Assembly (NCBI GenBank): GCA_900320515.1
Contig: ONSJ01000003.1
Location: 26,110 to 90,109 of the forward strand
DNA from: an uncultured Methanobrevibacter sp.
GTDB taxonomy: Archaea > Methanobacteriota > Methanobacteria > Methanobacteriales > Methanobacteriaceae
Length of the DNA: 64,000 nt
Reading direction: 5' to 3'
Shown: one piece after another, positions 1 to 7,423 of the stretch
How the letters are laid out: every line of letters begins with the position of its first letter
Numbering within the stretch: position 1 is the first letter of the stretch
The notes under the pieces: generated by a model
Told to the model about the DNA's origin: nothing
Database searches by the model: none
The model's input: only the letters and a program-made list of their open reading frames with translations
Position numbers and translations under genes: made by a program

Positions 1-590
1 TACAAATTCTCAGGAATGCAATGCCTTTTTAATTTGATATATCCACAAATCTCTTCTGTAATGTCTGCTTCACTCTCTTTAATGTCAAATAATGGCAGTG
101 TTATTAGCAATGAGATTTCCTCTTCGGTCAATTTTTTGTTGTGTTGTAATTTGTCCCTTATGATACTTAAAGGTTTTTGCTTGTTGATTTTTTTGGTTTT
201 AATGATTTGTGGATGATAGGTTATGTCCAGCTTTGTATATTCCTTGATTTTTCCATCTTTAGAGAGCAGAATTATTATCAATTTAACATCAGCCTTTTTC
301 TGACAGTGCAACCTATCGTAATATTCGAATGCCTGTTTCAAATCCTTTTTGGTCAAAGGATTTTTCTTGAATTCGAAAATCAGTATTTTTTCAGATTTCG
401 TCACCACATGAAAATCTAAAAAACTGTCAAAGATTTTTCCCCTGCCGATCTTTTTGAAAGATATCATTTCAGTGGGCATTATCTCCTCGATTTCCCCATC
501 AATTCCAAGCATCTTCAGAATATGTGCCAAAAAATACATGAAAGAAAATTTCAGGAACAAATCCCTATTGTTTTTGATTTTTTCAGCCAC
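1..590 (-). CDS. PD-(D/E)XK nuclease-like protein, 3' end outside window
   Basis: I read this gene directly from the minus strand. It starts with GTG at 590, behind a strong ribosome site (AGGAGG, 600-595), and stays open to the window edge, so the C-terminus is missing. About 196 residues are visible. The segment FLDFHV followed about 13 residues later by IFEFKK has the acidic-strand spacing of a PD-(D/E)XK nuclease core, and a KKDLKQAFEYYDRL helix follows, as in Rpn-like and related families. No membrane segment or signal peptide is seen. The following 180 bp (591-770) is AT-rich spacer without a gene. The nuclease role is inferred from the motif only; a DNA-binding or inactive relative is possible. 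Confidence 0.6.
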   Translation of the reverse strand, partial: MAEKIKNNRDLFLKFSFMYFLAHILKMLGIDGEIEEIMPTEMISFKKIGRGKIFDSFLDFHVVTKSEKILIFEFKKNPLTKKDLKQAFEYYDRLHCQKKADVKLIIILLSKDGKIKEYTKLDITYHPQIIKTKKINKQKPLSIIRDKLQHNKKLTEEEISLLITLPLFDIKESEADITEEICGYIKLKRHCIPENL

Positions 591-770
591 AAAACCTCCT
601 TAAAATATTTAATTTAAAAAAAAAATGATTTGTTCCAAAAACAAACCATGCAAGTTATAATTGGATTTACTCTTATTTAAATTCTTTGATACGAATTTAA
701 AGCAATATTTACTTGTCAATGTTAAAAAATAAGTTCATATAAATATTGTTTTGTCATTGAAAAAATCAAA

Positions 771-1418
771 TCATTTATTTACCATATTGACAGGCTTTCC
801 AGTGATGCGTGCATAGAGATTACTGATTTGCCTTAATGTGAAGCCCACCATGAATGCCGAAATTATTGTTCCGATGTTGACGGCTCCAAAAGGGCTTGAA
901 TACCACAGCCCACACATAATAAGCGCTGTTAAAACCATAGATGCATCAAAAAGAATTTTAACGGATGAAAACCTCCAGCCGGTAACGATGGCGATTGCCT
1001 CAACGCATCCCTCCCCCGGAAGCGGAGCGATATTGGCAGGCATATATACGAATATACCGAAAGCAATAAGGAAGATGCTTACAATCAAAAACACGACCAT
1101 CATCATGACTGAACCATCAAAGGGAATCTGTGAGGTGACCGTCAGTGCCAAAGCGTTGAAGTAACTGAATACAATACAGTTGATAAGCTGAAGCAACCTT
1201 TTCATGTGAAATCCTGAGCGCAGAATCAGAAATTGGAGAAAAATCAGTGCCGCATTGAAGAGGAATGTTGTTATTCCAATGTTTATGTCAGTAATCAAAA
1301 CAAGAGAATAGGCAATTGAGCTTATCGGAGTGGTTCCAAGGGTAGATACGATTGAAAATGCCACACCGAATGCCATTATGAACAATCCTGCGACAAACAG
1401 GCAACTCCTTTTTATCAT
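771..1418 (-). CDS. YczE/YyaS-type integral membrane protein (DUF6198-like)
   Basis: This 215-residue, very hydrophobic protein has about five predicted membrane segments. The N-terminal GVAFSIVSTLGTTPISSIAY and the later GEGCVEAIAI resemble the YczE/YitT group of membrane proteins, whose transport substrate is unknown. It lies 15 bp downstream of a paralogue on the same strand (1434-2102). The two share GVAFSI...LG.TPISSI, YMPANI.PL..EG and the FS..KI.FD motif, so they look like a tandem duplication forming one transcript. The start at 1418 has no clear ribosome site, which fits translation coupled to the upstream gene. The family call is fairly secure; the biochemical function is unknown. 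Confidence 0.7.
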   Translation of the reverse strand: MIKRSCLFVAGLFIMAFGVAFSIVSTLGTTPISSIAYSLVLITDINIGITTFLFNAALIFLQFLILRSGFHMKRLLQLINCIVFSYFNALALTVTSQIPFDGSVMMMVVFLIVSIFLIAFGIFVYMPANIAPLPGEGCVEAIAIVTGWRFSSVKILFDASMVLTALIMCGLWYSSPFGAVNIGTIISAFMVGFTLRQISNLYARITGKPVNMVNK

Positions 1419-1433
1419 ACTATAATATATATA

Positions 1434-2102
1434 TTAAATCTTTTTTAAATCCACATTATTGCCAGTCAGATGCATGTTCAGTTTGTGTATGAATCTGACG
1501 GTCGTTCCTATGAACAGGGCTCCCAGAATGGTTCCGACACCTACACTTCCGAATTCGCCCAGAAACACATAGCTCAATATTAAAGCAGTTGAAACGACAC
1601 ATACGTCAAAGCAAACCTTGATTGTGGAAAACGGCTTGTTGGTAACTATTGCAATTGCCTGTGTTACTCCTTCAACGGAAAGGGGGATGATATTTGCAGG
1701 AACATAGAAGAACAGCCCCAGTGCGATGAGCAATATTGAAACTGCAGACATGACAAAAGCCAGAAACAGATTGTAAGCTGGAGGGATGAAATACATCAGC
1801 GAAACGGAAAAGCTTGTGAATGCTCCGAATAGGACCCCCACAAATACCTGCAGAAAATGTTTCCTTTTGAAGTCCTTCCTGAGAAGTATCAGTTCGATTG
1901 CAACAAGTATTGAATGAAATATGAATGTTGCAATGCCTATTTCAATATTCCCAATCAGATTCATCGCATAAGGTATTGAGCTTACCGGCGCTGAGCCCAA
2001 TCCTGATTTGATTGAAAATGCCACTCCCAATGTAATCAGATACAGGCCGAAAATATAGCTGAAAACCCTCCTGAACGTCAACTCCTCTCCACTAAATTGC
2101 AT
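1434..2102 (-). CDS. YczE/YyaS-type integral membrane protein, upstream paralogue
   Basis: Paralogue of the next gene downstream, 222 residues from the preferred start at 2102 (MQFSGEEL). The reading frame is open further upstream (to 2198), but those residues are not hydrophobic and cover the promoter. A TATA-like TTTAAATA on the minus strand (2132-2125) is centred about 26 bp before 2102, so the transcript should start at or just before this ATG, almost leaderless. Motifs include GVAFSIKSGLGSAPVSSIPYA, FFYVPANIIPLSVEGV and a C-terminal GTILGALFIGTTVRF. It probably makes a two-subunit or duplicated transporter-like membrane protein with its neighbour. The substrate is unknown. Confidence 0.72.
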   Translation of the reverse strand: MQFSGEELTFRRVFSYIFGLYLITLGVAFSIKSGLGSAPVSSIPYAMNLIGNIEIGIATFIFHSILVAIELILLRKDFKRKHFLQVFVGVLFGAFTSFSVSLMYFIPPAYNLFLAFVMSAVSILLIALGLFFYVPANIIPLSVEGVTQAIAIVTNKPFSTIKVCFDVCVVSTALILSYVFLGEFGSVGVGTILGALFIGTTVRFIHKLNMHLTGNNVDLKKI

Positions 2103-2118
2103 ACAACAATATTGGATT

Positions 2119-2138
2119 ACATTGTATTTAAACAATGT
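2119..2138 (-). promoter_or_regulatory. TATA box inside a perfect inverted repeat (operator candidate)
   Basis: ACATTGT and ACAATGT (7 bp, perfect) flank ATTTAA, so the inverted repeat sits exactly over the presumed TATA box of the YczE-like operon. A regulator bound here would block TBP. A second, weaker inverted repeat (AGTGTA/TACACT) lies upstream at 2165-2184. No regulator gene is adjacent. Confidence 0.5.
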
Positions 2139-2243
2139 GTAAAAATCATAATACCGATTTAAACAGTGTATGAAAATGTACACTAATATTTCCGGCATAT
2201 TGAATATTCATCATATCAAAAATATTTAATAAGTATAAGAATT

Positions 2244-2290
2244 AAAGATATATATTAGCTTTATAAAGCTACTTACTGGAGGAAATTTTA
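2244..2290 (+). promoter_or_regulatory. Promoter of the aminotransferase gene with 14-bp palindrome
   Basis: A TATA-like AGATATATATT (2246-2256) is followed by the perfect palindrome AGCTTTATAAAGCT (2257-2270). CTTTATAAA within it could itself be the TATA box, 22-32 bp before the ATG at 2291. A ribosome site GGAGG lies at 2278-2282. Confidence 0.45.
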
Positions 2291-3433
2291 ATGAATGATA
2301 TCTTGTTAATGCTTCCTGGACCTACAACAGTGCACCCTAGAGTACTCAGTGCAATGTCACAGGCTGTTGTAAACCACAGAGGAGCAAAATACGGAGAAAT
2401 TTTAACTGAAACTACTGAATTAATGAGTAAAGTTTTCCAAACCCCAAATAAATCTTATCTATTAACCGGATCTGGAACTGCAGCAATGGAAGCAGGTGTT
2501 GCAAATACAGTGGCTCCTGGAGAAAAAATATTGAACGTCGTCGGAGGAAAATTCGGTGAACGTCTCCTGAAAATCTCCCAGACCCATGGACTTGAAGCCA
2601 AAGAACTTGAAGTGGAATGGGGAACCGCTGTAGACCCTAAGCTTATTGCCGAAGCACTTGATGAAGACGAAGACATCAAGGCAGTAACCGTAATCCACAA
2701 TGAAACCTCAACCGGTGTTGCTGCACCAATCGAGGAAATCGGTAAGGTCATGAAAAACTATGACGCATTATACATCGTCGATACCGTGTCCTCCCTTGCA
2801 GGAGACGAAGTCAATGTTGAAAAGTTCGGAATCGACGTCTGTTTTACCGGATCCCAAAAATGTCTGGCCGCACCGCCTGGCATGGCTGCAATCACATTAA
2901 GCGACGATGCATGGGCTGCAGTTGATAAAGTAGAGACCAATACTTTCTATCTTGACCTGAAAGCTGCACGTAAAAGCGGAGACAAAGCTGTTCCTGAAAC
3001 TCCATACACCCCATCAGTTTCACTTACCTATGCAATGAATGAAGCTTTGAAAATGGTTATGGAAGAAGGACTTGATGCAAGAGTTGCACGTCACCACAAA
3101 GCTGCTAAAGCAAGCGTAGCAGCAGTCAAAGCATTAGGATTAGAGTTATTTGCTGATGAAGCCGTTTCATCCGCAACAGTAACTGCCGTCAAAATGCCTG
3201 AAGGAATCACCGATGCGGACTTCAGAGGCACAACCCGTGACAAGTATGGTGTTGAATTGGCAGGAGGCCAGGACCACCTGAAAGGAAACATCTTCAGAAT
3301 AGGACACATGGGTAACGTCTCATACAAGGAATTGACTCAAACCTTTGCGGCAATCGGCATGACCCTGAAAGGTTTAGGCGTAACCGACGATGCAGGCGCA
3401 GGCGTTGCATCAATTGCAGAATCATATTTATGA
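2291..3433 (+). CDS. Class V PLP-dependent aminotransferase (alanine-glyoxylate / serine-pyruvate type)
   Basis: This 380-residue cytosolic enzyme of fold-type I, class V, transfers an amino group between a small amino acid and a 2-oxoacid such as glyoxylate or pyruvate. The start LLMLPGPTTVHPRVL is the family signature. SGTAAMEAG near residue 61 is the phosphate-binding turn, YIVDTVSSLAGD (161-172) carries the PLP-contacting Asp, and FTGSQKCLAAPPG holds the Schiff-base lysine at K190. Length is normal for the family. It stands alone with its own promoter and a GGAGG site 8 bp before the ATG. In methanogens such enzymes are proposed to serve alanine, serine or aspartate metabolism; the exact substrate cannot be read here. 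Its codon use is clearly that of an expressed gene. Confidence 0.9.
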   Translation: MNDILLMLPGPTTVHPRVLSAMSQAVVNHRGAKYGEILTETTELMSKVFQTPNKSYLLTGSGTAAMEAGVANTVAPGEKILNVVGGKFGERLLKISQTHGLEAKELEVEWGTAVDPKLIAEALDEDEDIKAVTVIHNETSTGVAAPIEEIGKVMKNYDALYIVDTVSSLAGDEVNVEKFGIDVCFTGSQKCLAAPPGMAAITLSDDAWAAVDKVETNTFYLDLKAARKSGDKAVPETPYTPSVSLTYAMNEALKMVMEEGLDARVARHHKAAKASVAAVKALGLELFADEAVSSATVTAVKMPEGITDADFRGTTRDKYGVELAGGQDHLKGNIFRIGHMGNVSYKELTQTFAAIGMTLKGLGVTDDAGAGVASIAESYL

Positions 3434-3484
3434 TTCTTCATTTTCTTTTTTTATTGAATGATATGTAATATATTTTTAACATAG

Positions 3485-3745
3485 TATAACTTATAAGTCA
3501 TTTCGCCAGATTCATGATAAGTTATAAGTAATATATTTTTTACATCAGAATTTTTCTGATAAGTTATAAGTTAAAAGTTACACTTGAAATGCATGTCTAT
3601 ATCCTGTGTATTAGAACTTATAAGTTAAAAGTTACACTTGAAATGCACGTCTACATCTTGTGTATTAGAACTTATAAGTTAAAAGTTACACTTGAAATGC
3701 ACCTCTCAAAAATCGAATTATAACTAAAAAGTTACACTTGAAACT
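3485..3745. repeat. 54-bp tandem repeats carrying AACTTATAAGTT palindromes
   Basis: Three 54-bp units start at 3561, 3615 and 3669. The second and third are almost identical, and a degenerate partial unit follows at about 3721. Units two and three carry the perfect palindrome AACTTATAAGTT, followed by AAAAGTTACACTTGAAATGCA. Single copies of the TTATAAG core also occur near 3490 and 3522. The array fills the 400-bp gap before the GerW-like gene. A TATA-like CTTATATAATAA (3789-3800) lies after it. The regular 54-bp spacing (about five helical turns) puts every palindrome on the same DNA face, as in a multi-site operator. No spacer variety of a CRISPR is present. Confidence 0.75.
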
Positions 3746-3843
3746 TATGTCTTATGAATAAAAAAAGTATTACTCAACTTCAAAACTAAACTTATATAAT
3801 AATAAAAAACAAAAAGTATAACCAATAACAGGATGTGAAGACT

Positions 3844-4269
3844 ATGTCAAAAAAAATTAAAACAACCGTTGAAGAATTACACAAATTGATTAATGTCGAC
3901 AATGTAATCGGCAGCCCTATAGAAACCGAAGATAAAATAATGATTCCCGTTGTAAGGATGGGAGTGGGATTCGGAGCCGGAGAAAGCCAGGTAGGAATGG
4001 AAGGCGGCAATGATGCAGTCGGTGCAGGTGCCGGAGTCGAACCGATTTCCATGGTGATGATACCTAAAAATGGAAATGACGCCGAAGGAGTCCGTGTACT
4101 TAATCTATCCAAAGGATCAGAAACAAACAAAGCAATATCAGACATTGCACTGGTCATAAGCGACCTTGTAAAATCATATATGGATTCACAACAACCGGAT
4201 GAATACTACGATGAATCCGAATATATAGAACCTGAATTCAGCACACCTGAAGAAAGTGAAGAAGAATAG
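3844..4269 (+). CDS. GerW/YtfJ-family protein
   Basis: This 141-residue protein matches the sporulation-associated GerW/YtfJ family, which also occurs in non-sporulating archaea with unknown role. Characteristic segments are TTVEELHKLINVDNVIGSPIE, the glycine-rich VRMGVGFGAGESQ and GAGAGVEPISMVMI, and a Glu-rich C-terminal tail. Start ATG 3844 is preferred; an in-frame GTG at 3835 lies in its ribosome site (AGGATGTGA). It is followed after 8 bp by a DUF2953 gene. In Bacillus the DUF2953 and GerW genes (ytfI, ytfJ) are likewise neighbours, so the pair is conserved across domains. It is cytosolic, and the tandem palindrome array upstream suggests tight regulation. Confidence 0.85.
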   Translation: MSKKIKTTVEELHKLINVDNVIGSPIETEDKIMIPVVRMGVGFGAGESQVGMEGGNDAVGAGAGVEPISMVMIPKNGNDAEGVRVLNLSKGSETNKAISDIALVISDLVKSYMDSQQPDEYYDESEYIEPEFSTPEESEEE

Positions 4270-4277
4270 GACTTTAC

Positions 4278-4862
4278 ATGTTGAACATCCTTTTGATGAT
4301 TATCCTGATAATCATCCTATTTCTTATTATTTTACTCCTTTGTGGAATTAAGATATCATTTGAATACACCAAAAAAGGCAGTAAGATTAAAGGATGTTTG
4401 AAAATACTTATTTTTAAAAAAATCAAAATTTACGCCCGCCGTTTCCCCTCAAATGACAACGACAACGACGAAGATGACAAAGACGAGGAGAAAAAGCAAA
4501 GGGACATCAAGAAACTGTTTGAACTGGCAAGGCCCTGTTTCGGTGATTTTAAAACTTATCTGAAATCTGTCCTGAACACCATCAAGGTCAAAAAGCTGCA
4601 AAACCATCTTATTTTCGGTATGGCCAGCTATGCGGATACCGGCAAATACATAGGCATCATCTGGGCGATTTTAGCCGTCATAAATCCGATGCATGAAAAG
4701 CTGAAATTGAGCGCCGAACCGACATTTGAGGGATCGGTCCTTGACGGATATGGAATAAATGAAGTTGAAATCTATCCGTTAAGGCTAATAGTTCCTACAA
4801 TCAGGCTTATTTCAAAAAAAGACGTTAGAATATTCATAAGAGGTGTTTGGGATGAGCGATAA
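4278..4862 (+). CDS. DUF2953-family membrane-anchored protein (YtfI-like)
   Basis: 194 residues. One N-terminal membrane helix (about residues 2-24, ILLMIILIIILFLIILLL) is followed by a soluble domain with a DNDNDNDEDDKDEEKK acidic-basic linker near residue 60. The C-terminal half (FGMASYADTGKYIGIIWAI, then LSAEPTFEGSVLDGYG) fits DUF2953, found next to GerW in Firmicutes. It follows the GerW-like gene by 8 bp and overlaps the next gene by 11 bp, so the three form an operon. Function is unknown. The membrane helix suggests it anchors its partner at the membrane. Confidence 0.78.
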   Translation: MLNILLMIILIIILFLIILLLCGIKISFEYTKKGSKIKGCLKILIFKKIKIYARRFPSNDNDNDEDDKDEEKKQRDIKKLFELARPCFGDFKTYLKSVLNTIKVKKLQNHLIFGMASYADTGKYIGIIWAILAVINPMHEKLKLSAEPTFEGSVLDGYGINEVEIYPLRLIVPTIRLISKKDVRIFIRGVWDER

Positions 4863-5109
4863 TATCATGAAAGATATTGAAGAGTTTCTTGAACTCGAAA
4901 ATTACACCGACTATGAATTCAAGGAAGCTTGCGGATTGACATTTGCCTTCAAACGGGAGATACTAATGATTAAGGGCAGAATATCCTCCGCCAGCATTGC
5001 GCCTGTCGGAATAATTTATGAAGAAAACGGCCAATATTATCTGGCACCCCTAGATAAGGCTGTCAACATTAATGAAACTGTTAAGGAATATGTTGAAAAA
5101 TGCATCTAA
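4852..5109 (+). CDS. Small hypothetical protein, third gene of the GerW-DUF2953 operon
   Basis: 85 residues from ATG 4852 (MSDNIMKDIEEFLEL), which overlaps the end of the DUF2953 gene by 11 bp and has AGGTG upstream. A GTG start at 4843 is possible. It is soluble, with a short helical N-terminus and a likely beta-rich remainder (LTFAFKREILMIKGRI, PVGIIYEENGQYYLAPL). I do not recognise a family. Its stop overlaps the stop of the convergent acetolactate synthase-like gene by 4 bp. Overlap with the upstream frame and shared strand imply co-expression with the GerW-like and DUF2953 proteins. Confidence 0.7.
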   Translation: MSDNIMKDIEEFLELENYTDYEFKEACGLTFAFKREILMIKGRISSASIAPVGIIYEENGQYYLAPLDKAVNINETVKEYVEKCI

Positions 5110-6638
5110 TGTGGAAGAGGAATGTCTTCGCTTTCAACGATTACCTCAACAACAAGAGGTCCTTCAAGTTCCTTATCAAGAATCATCTCCAGATCATCAA
5201 GATTGTCCACCCTTACAGCATCGATTCCATAGCCTGAGGCAATCTTTACAAAATCGGGATTTTCAAGTTTGACCTGATATGCTTCCATATCGTAGAATGA
5301 CTCCTCCCACTGGCGGATGATTCCGAACTCTGAATTGTTTATGATGAACACTATGACGTCGAGATTCTGCTGCTTAAGCGTTGCAAGCTCCTGGAGGTTC
5401 ATCTGAAAGTCTCCGTCACCGTTGATGACGATGACCTTTTCGCCTGTCGCTATTGCTGCGCCTATCCCGGCCGGAAGCCCATAGCCCATAGGAGCCATCG
5501 CCCCTGAAAAGAGAAGCTTCCTTGGAGTTTGGGATTTCTTTAAAAGGGTGACCCATGTGGTGTGTGATCCCGCACCTGAAGCGACGATATTGTCGGGAAA
5601 CCTTTCAAGTATCCTTTTTATTGCGGCCTGCGGCTTTAAATCTTCATCAAGACCTTCAATATGATATGAATCATCGATTTGGGATATCTCATCAATCCAG
5701 CTGACAGGCCTGAATCTGATTTTTGAGAGAAAATCGCCAACCTTTCCATGAATCGGATAATTGCCCACCAGCACGTCCTTGTTTATGTTTACGTGAATGA
5801 AATTTTCAGGAATTTCAGGCAGTGTCCTTTCGCTTGCCTTGATTCCAAGACCGATTATGCAGTCTGCGTTTTCAAATGCATACTTTCCCCTTTCGGTTGC
5901 ACGTGTTCTGCACAGTCCAAGGTTTAAGGGACTCCTTTCGGGAATCACACCCATTCCATGAAATGTTGTGGCGGCAGGAATCTGATATTTGTTTACAATA
6001 CCTTCAATGACTTCAGCTTGGCTTATTGCACCGGCGCCTAAAATAAGGAGGGGCTTTTCGGAATTGTCAATCAGATCCTGAGCCCTTGAAATGTTGGACA
6101 TGTCCTCATCACACAGATAGCACAAATCAAAGTCATCAAAGTCCTCCTCGAGAAGGACATCCTTTGAAAGGTTTATGTGAATCGGGCCTTTCGGGAAGTT
6201 TTTAAGCTCATGGATGGATGCCCTGAGCATGTACATGGCTTCGGTTCCGTTGAGCGGATTGTATGAGGCCTGTGTGATGTGCTTGAACATTTCTACCTGA
6301 GGGGTTGTCTGGAAAAAGTCGCTTCCGCGATATTTCAGTTCATTGTCTCCGGTCAGCACCAGCACCGGCAGATTGTCCTTGAAAGCCGTTGCAAGAGGCA
6401 TTGTTGTGTTAAGTGCTCCCGGTGAAGCTGTTGTGATGCAGACTCCGATTTTACCGGTGGACCTTGCATATCCGTCTGCTGCTGTGGCCGCTCCCTGCTC
6501 GTGTTTTGTAAGGACATGGTTGATTTCGCTTTTTGATAGGGCCTCATAAAGGGGCATTATCTGCTCGCCCGGAATTCCAAAGACATCAAGGATGCCTTCC
6601 TCTTCCAGTATCTCAACTATTTTTCCGGCAACGTTCAC
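5106..6638 (-). CDS. Thiamine-diphosphate enzyme, acetolactate synthase large-subunit-like
   Basis: This 510-residue enzyme has the three-domain layout of the acetolactate synthase/benzoylformate decarboxylase family. The N-terminal Pyr domain has the cofactor-activating glutamate in KHEQGAATAADGYAR (E47). The middle domain carries LLILGAGAISQAEV, and the C-terminal PP domain has the ThDP/Mg motif GDGDFQMNLQEL (about 395-420) and NNSEFGIIRQW. It is shorter than classical IlvB (about 560-590 residues), lacks a neighbouring small regulatory subunit, and so may be a catabolic or sulfopyruvate/decarboxylase-like relative rather than the biosynthetic enzyme. The GTG start at 6638 overlaps the stop of the dUTPase gene (GTGA), so the two are translationally coupled. 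Confidence 0.8.
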   Translation of the reverse strand: MNVAGKIVEILEEEGILDVFGIPGEQIMPLYEALSKSEINHVLTKHEQGAATAADGYARSTGKIGVCITTASPGALNTTMPLATAFKDNLPVLVLTGDNELKYRGSDFFQTTPQVEMFKHITQASYNPLNGTEAMYMLRASIHELKNFPKGPIHINLSKDVLLEEDFDDFDLCYLCDEDMSNISRAQDLIDNSEKPLLILGAGAISQAEVIEGIVNKYQIPAATTFHGMGVIPERSPLNLGLCRTRATERGKYAFENADCIIGLGIKASERTLPEIPENFIHVNINKDVLVGNYPIHGKVGDFLSKIRFRPVSWIDEISQIDDSYHIEGLDEDLKPQAAIKRILERFPDNIVASGAGSHTTWVTLLKKSQTPRKLLFSGAMAPMGYGLPAGIGAAIATGEKVIVINGDGDFQMNLQELATLKQQNLDVIVFIINNSEFGIIRQWEESFYDMEAYQVKLENPDFVKIASGYGIDAVRVDNLDDLEMILDKELEGPLVVEVIVESEDIPLPH

Positions 6639-7108
6639 TCTTCCGCCTCCTGGTATGACCCGTCATACTCTCCGGAGCCTTCAACCGGAAATACGACCGC
6701 CTGGGCAATCCTGTCGCCTGACTTGATTTTATATTCATACTCACCGTGATTGTAAATCATGAACATCAGGGTTCCGTAAAAGCCGGGGTCCCCCACTGCA
6801 GTCTGTACAGAGACAAATGACCTTAAAAGTGTTGATCGTGGCAGATATAGCATGGTATATCCCTTTGGAATCTTTATTTTCCTTTTGATGCTTGCCAGAT
6901 ATGCTGTATGGGGCTTCAATGTGTAGATGTCGCCCTCAAGCTCTTCAATTTCCGGCAGGTTCTTTTCATTGTCAATCAATGATCCTGCGCTTTTCTGCAC
7001 GTATATCTTATCCAATTCCAAATCGATTCCGGATGGCTGGACCAAATCAGCGAAATCCGGAAATATCTTTACAAGTTCATCTTCACCGAGCATGTTATCA
7101 ACCTTCAA
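6635..7108 (-). CDS. dut: dUTPase of the dCTP-deaminase-like family
   Basis: This 157-residue trimeric-type enzyme hydrolyses dUTP to dUMP and pyrophosphate, keeping uracil out of DNA. Motifs in order are QPSGIDLELD (residues about 25-34), LPRSTLLRSFVSVQTA (nucleotide-binding serine), VGDPGFYGTL (uracil pocket), GDRIAQAVVF, and a C-terminal GEYDGSYQ tail that closes over the substrate. The length matches the short archaeal dUTPase form rather than the about 200-residue bifunctional dCTP deaminase, so dUTPase is preferred, but a deaminase activity cannot be excluded. It is the first gene of an operon with the ThDP enzyme and is divergent from the tautomerase gene. An AAGATA/TATCTT inverted repeat lies between them near 7110. 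Confidence 0.8.
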   Translation of the reverse strand: MKVDNMLGEDELVKIFPDFADLVQPSGIDLELDKIYVQKSAGSLIDNEKNLPEIEELEGDIYTLKPHTAYLASIKRKIKIPKGYTMLYLPRSTLLRSFVSVQTAVGDPGFYGTLMFMIYNHGEYEYKIKSGDRIAQAVVFPVEGSGEYDGSYQEAEE

Positions 7109-7153
7109 TAAGATATTTATCTTAAATCGTTAATATATTAGATTGGTGATAAT

Positions 7154-7342
7154 ATGCCTGTAATTCAAATTGCTGGAAACAATAACATAAGTATTGAAAA
7201 TAAACGAGAAATGGTAAAGAAAGTGTCTGAAGTCGTTGCTGAAGCATACGGCCTTCCAATTGAAACAATAACCGTACTGGTAACCGGATTCGAACCGGAT
7301 GACATCGGTGCGGGCGGTGAGCTTTTAAGCGACAGAAAATGA
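7154..7342 (+). CDS. 4-oxalocrotonate tautomerase-family protein
   Basis: 62 residues, the usual size for the family. It keeps the catalytic N-terminal proline directly after the initiator (MPVIQIAG) and the pattern IENKREMVKKVSEVVAEAYGLP then ITVLVTGFEPDDIG. These proteins form hexamers and catalyse keto-enol tautomerisation or related chemistry; the physiological substrate in methanogens is unknown. The ATG at 7154 has GGTGAT 7 bp upstream, and a TATA-like TTAATATATTAG lies directly before it. It is the only gene on its transcript and ends in a GC hairpin. Confidence 0.88.
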   Translation: MPVIQIAGNNNISIENKREMVKKVSEVVAEAYGLPIETITVLVTGFEPDDIGAGGELLSDRK

Positions 7343-7351
7343 ATTTGAAAA

Positions 7352-7371
7352 GGGGAGTCGGAAATCTCCCC
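7352..7371 (+). terminator. Hairpin after the tautomerase gene
   Basis: GGGGAG/CTCCCC, a perfect 6-bp stem with an 8-nt loop, 9 bp after the stop codon. The T-tract is weak, so it may protect the 3' end rather than terminate. Confidence 0.5.
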
Positions 7372-7423
7372 ATTAAAGTTCAAACCAAAAAAGAACTTTC
7401 GTATTTGACTTGCAAATACATGC

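Noticed and set aside
3561..3722. CRISPR-like tandem repeats
   Set aside because: Units are contiguous 54-bp copies with no variable spacers and no cas genes.
5106..6638. Biosynthetic acetolactate synthase (ilvB)
   Set aside because: Shorter than usual and no ilvN-like small subunit nearby; kept as a family-level call without a symbol.
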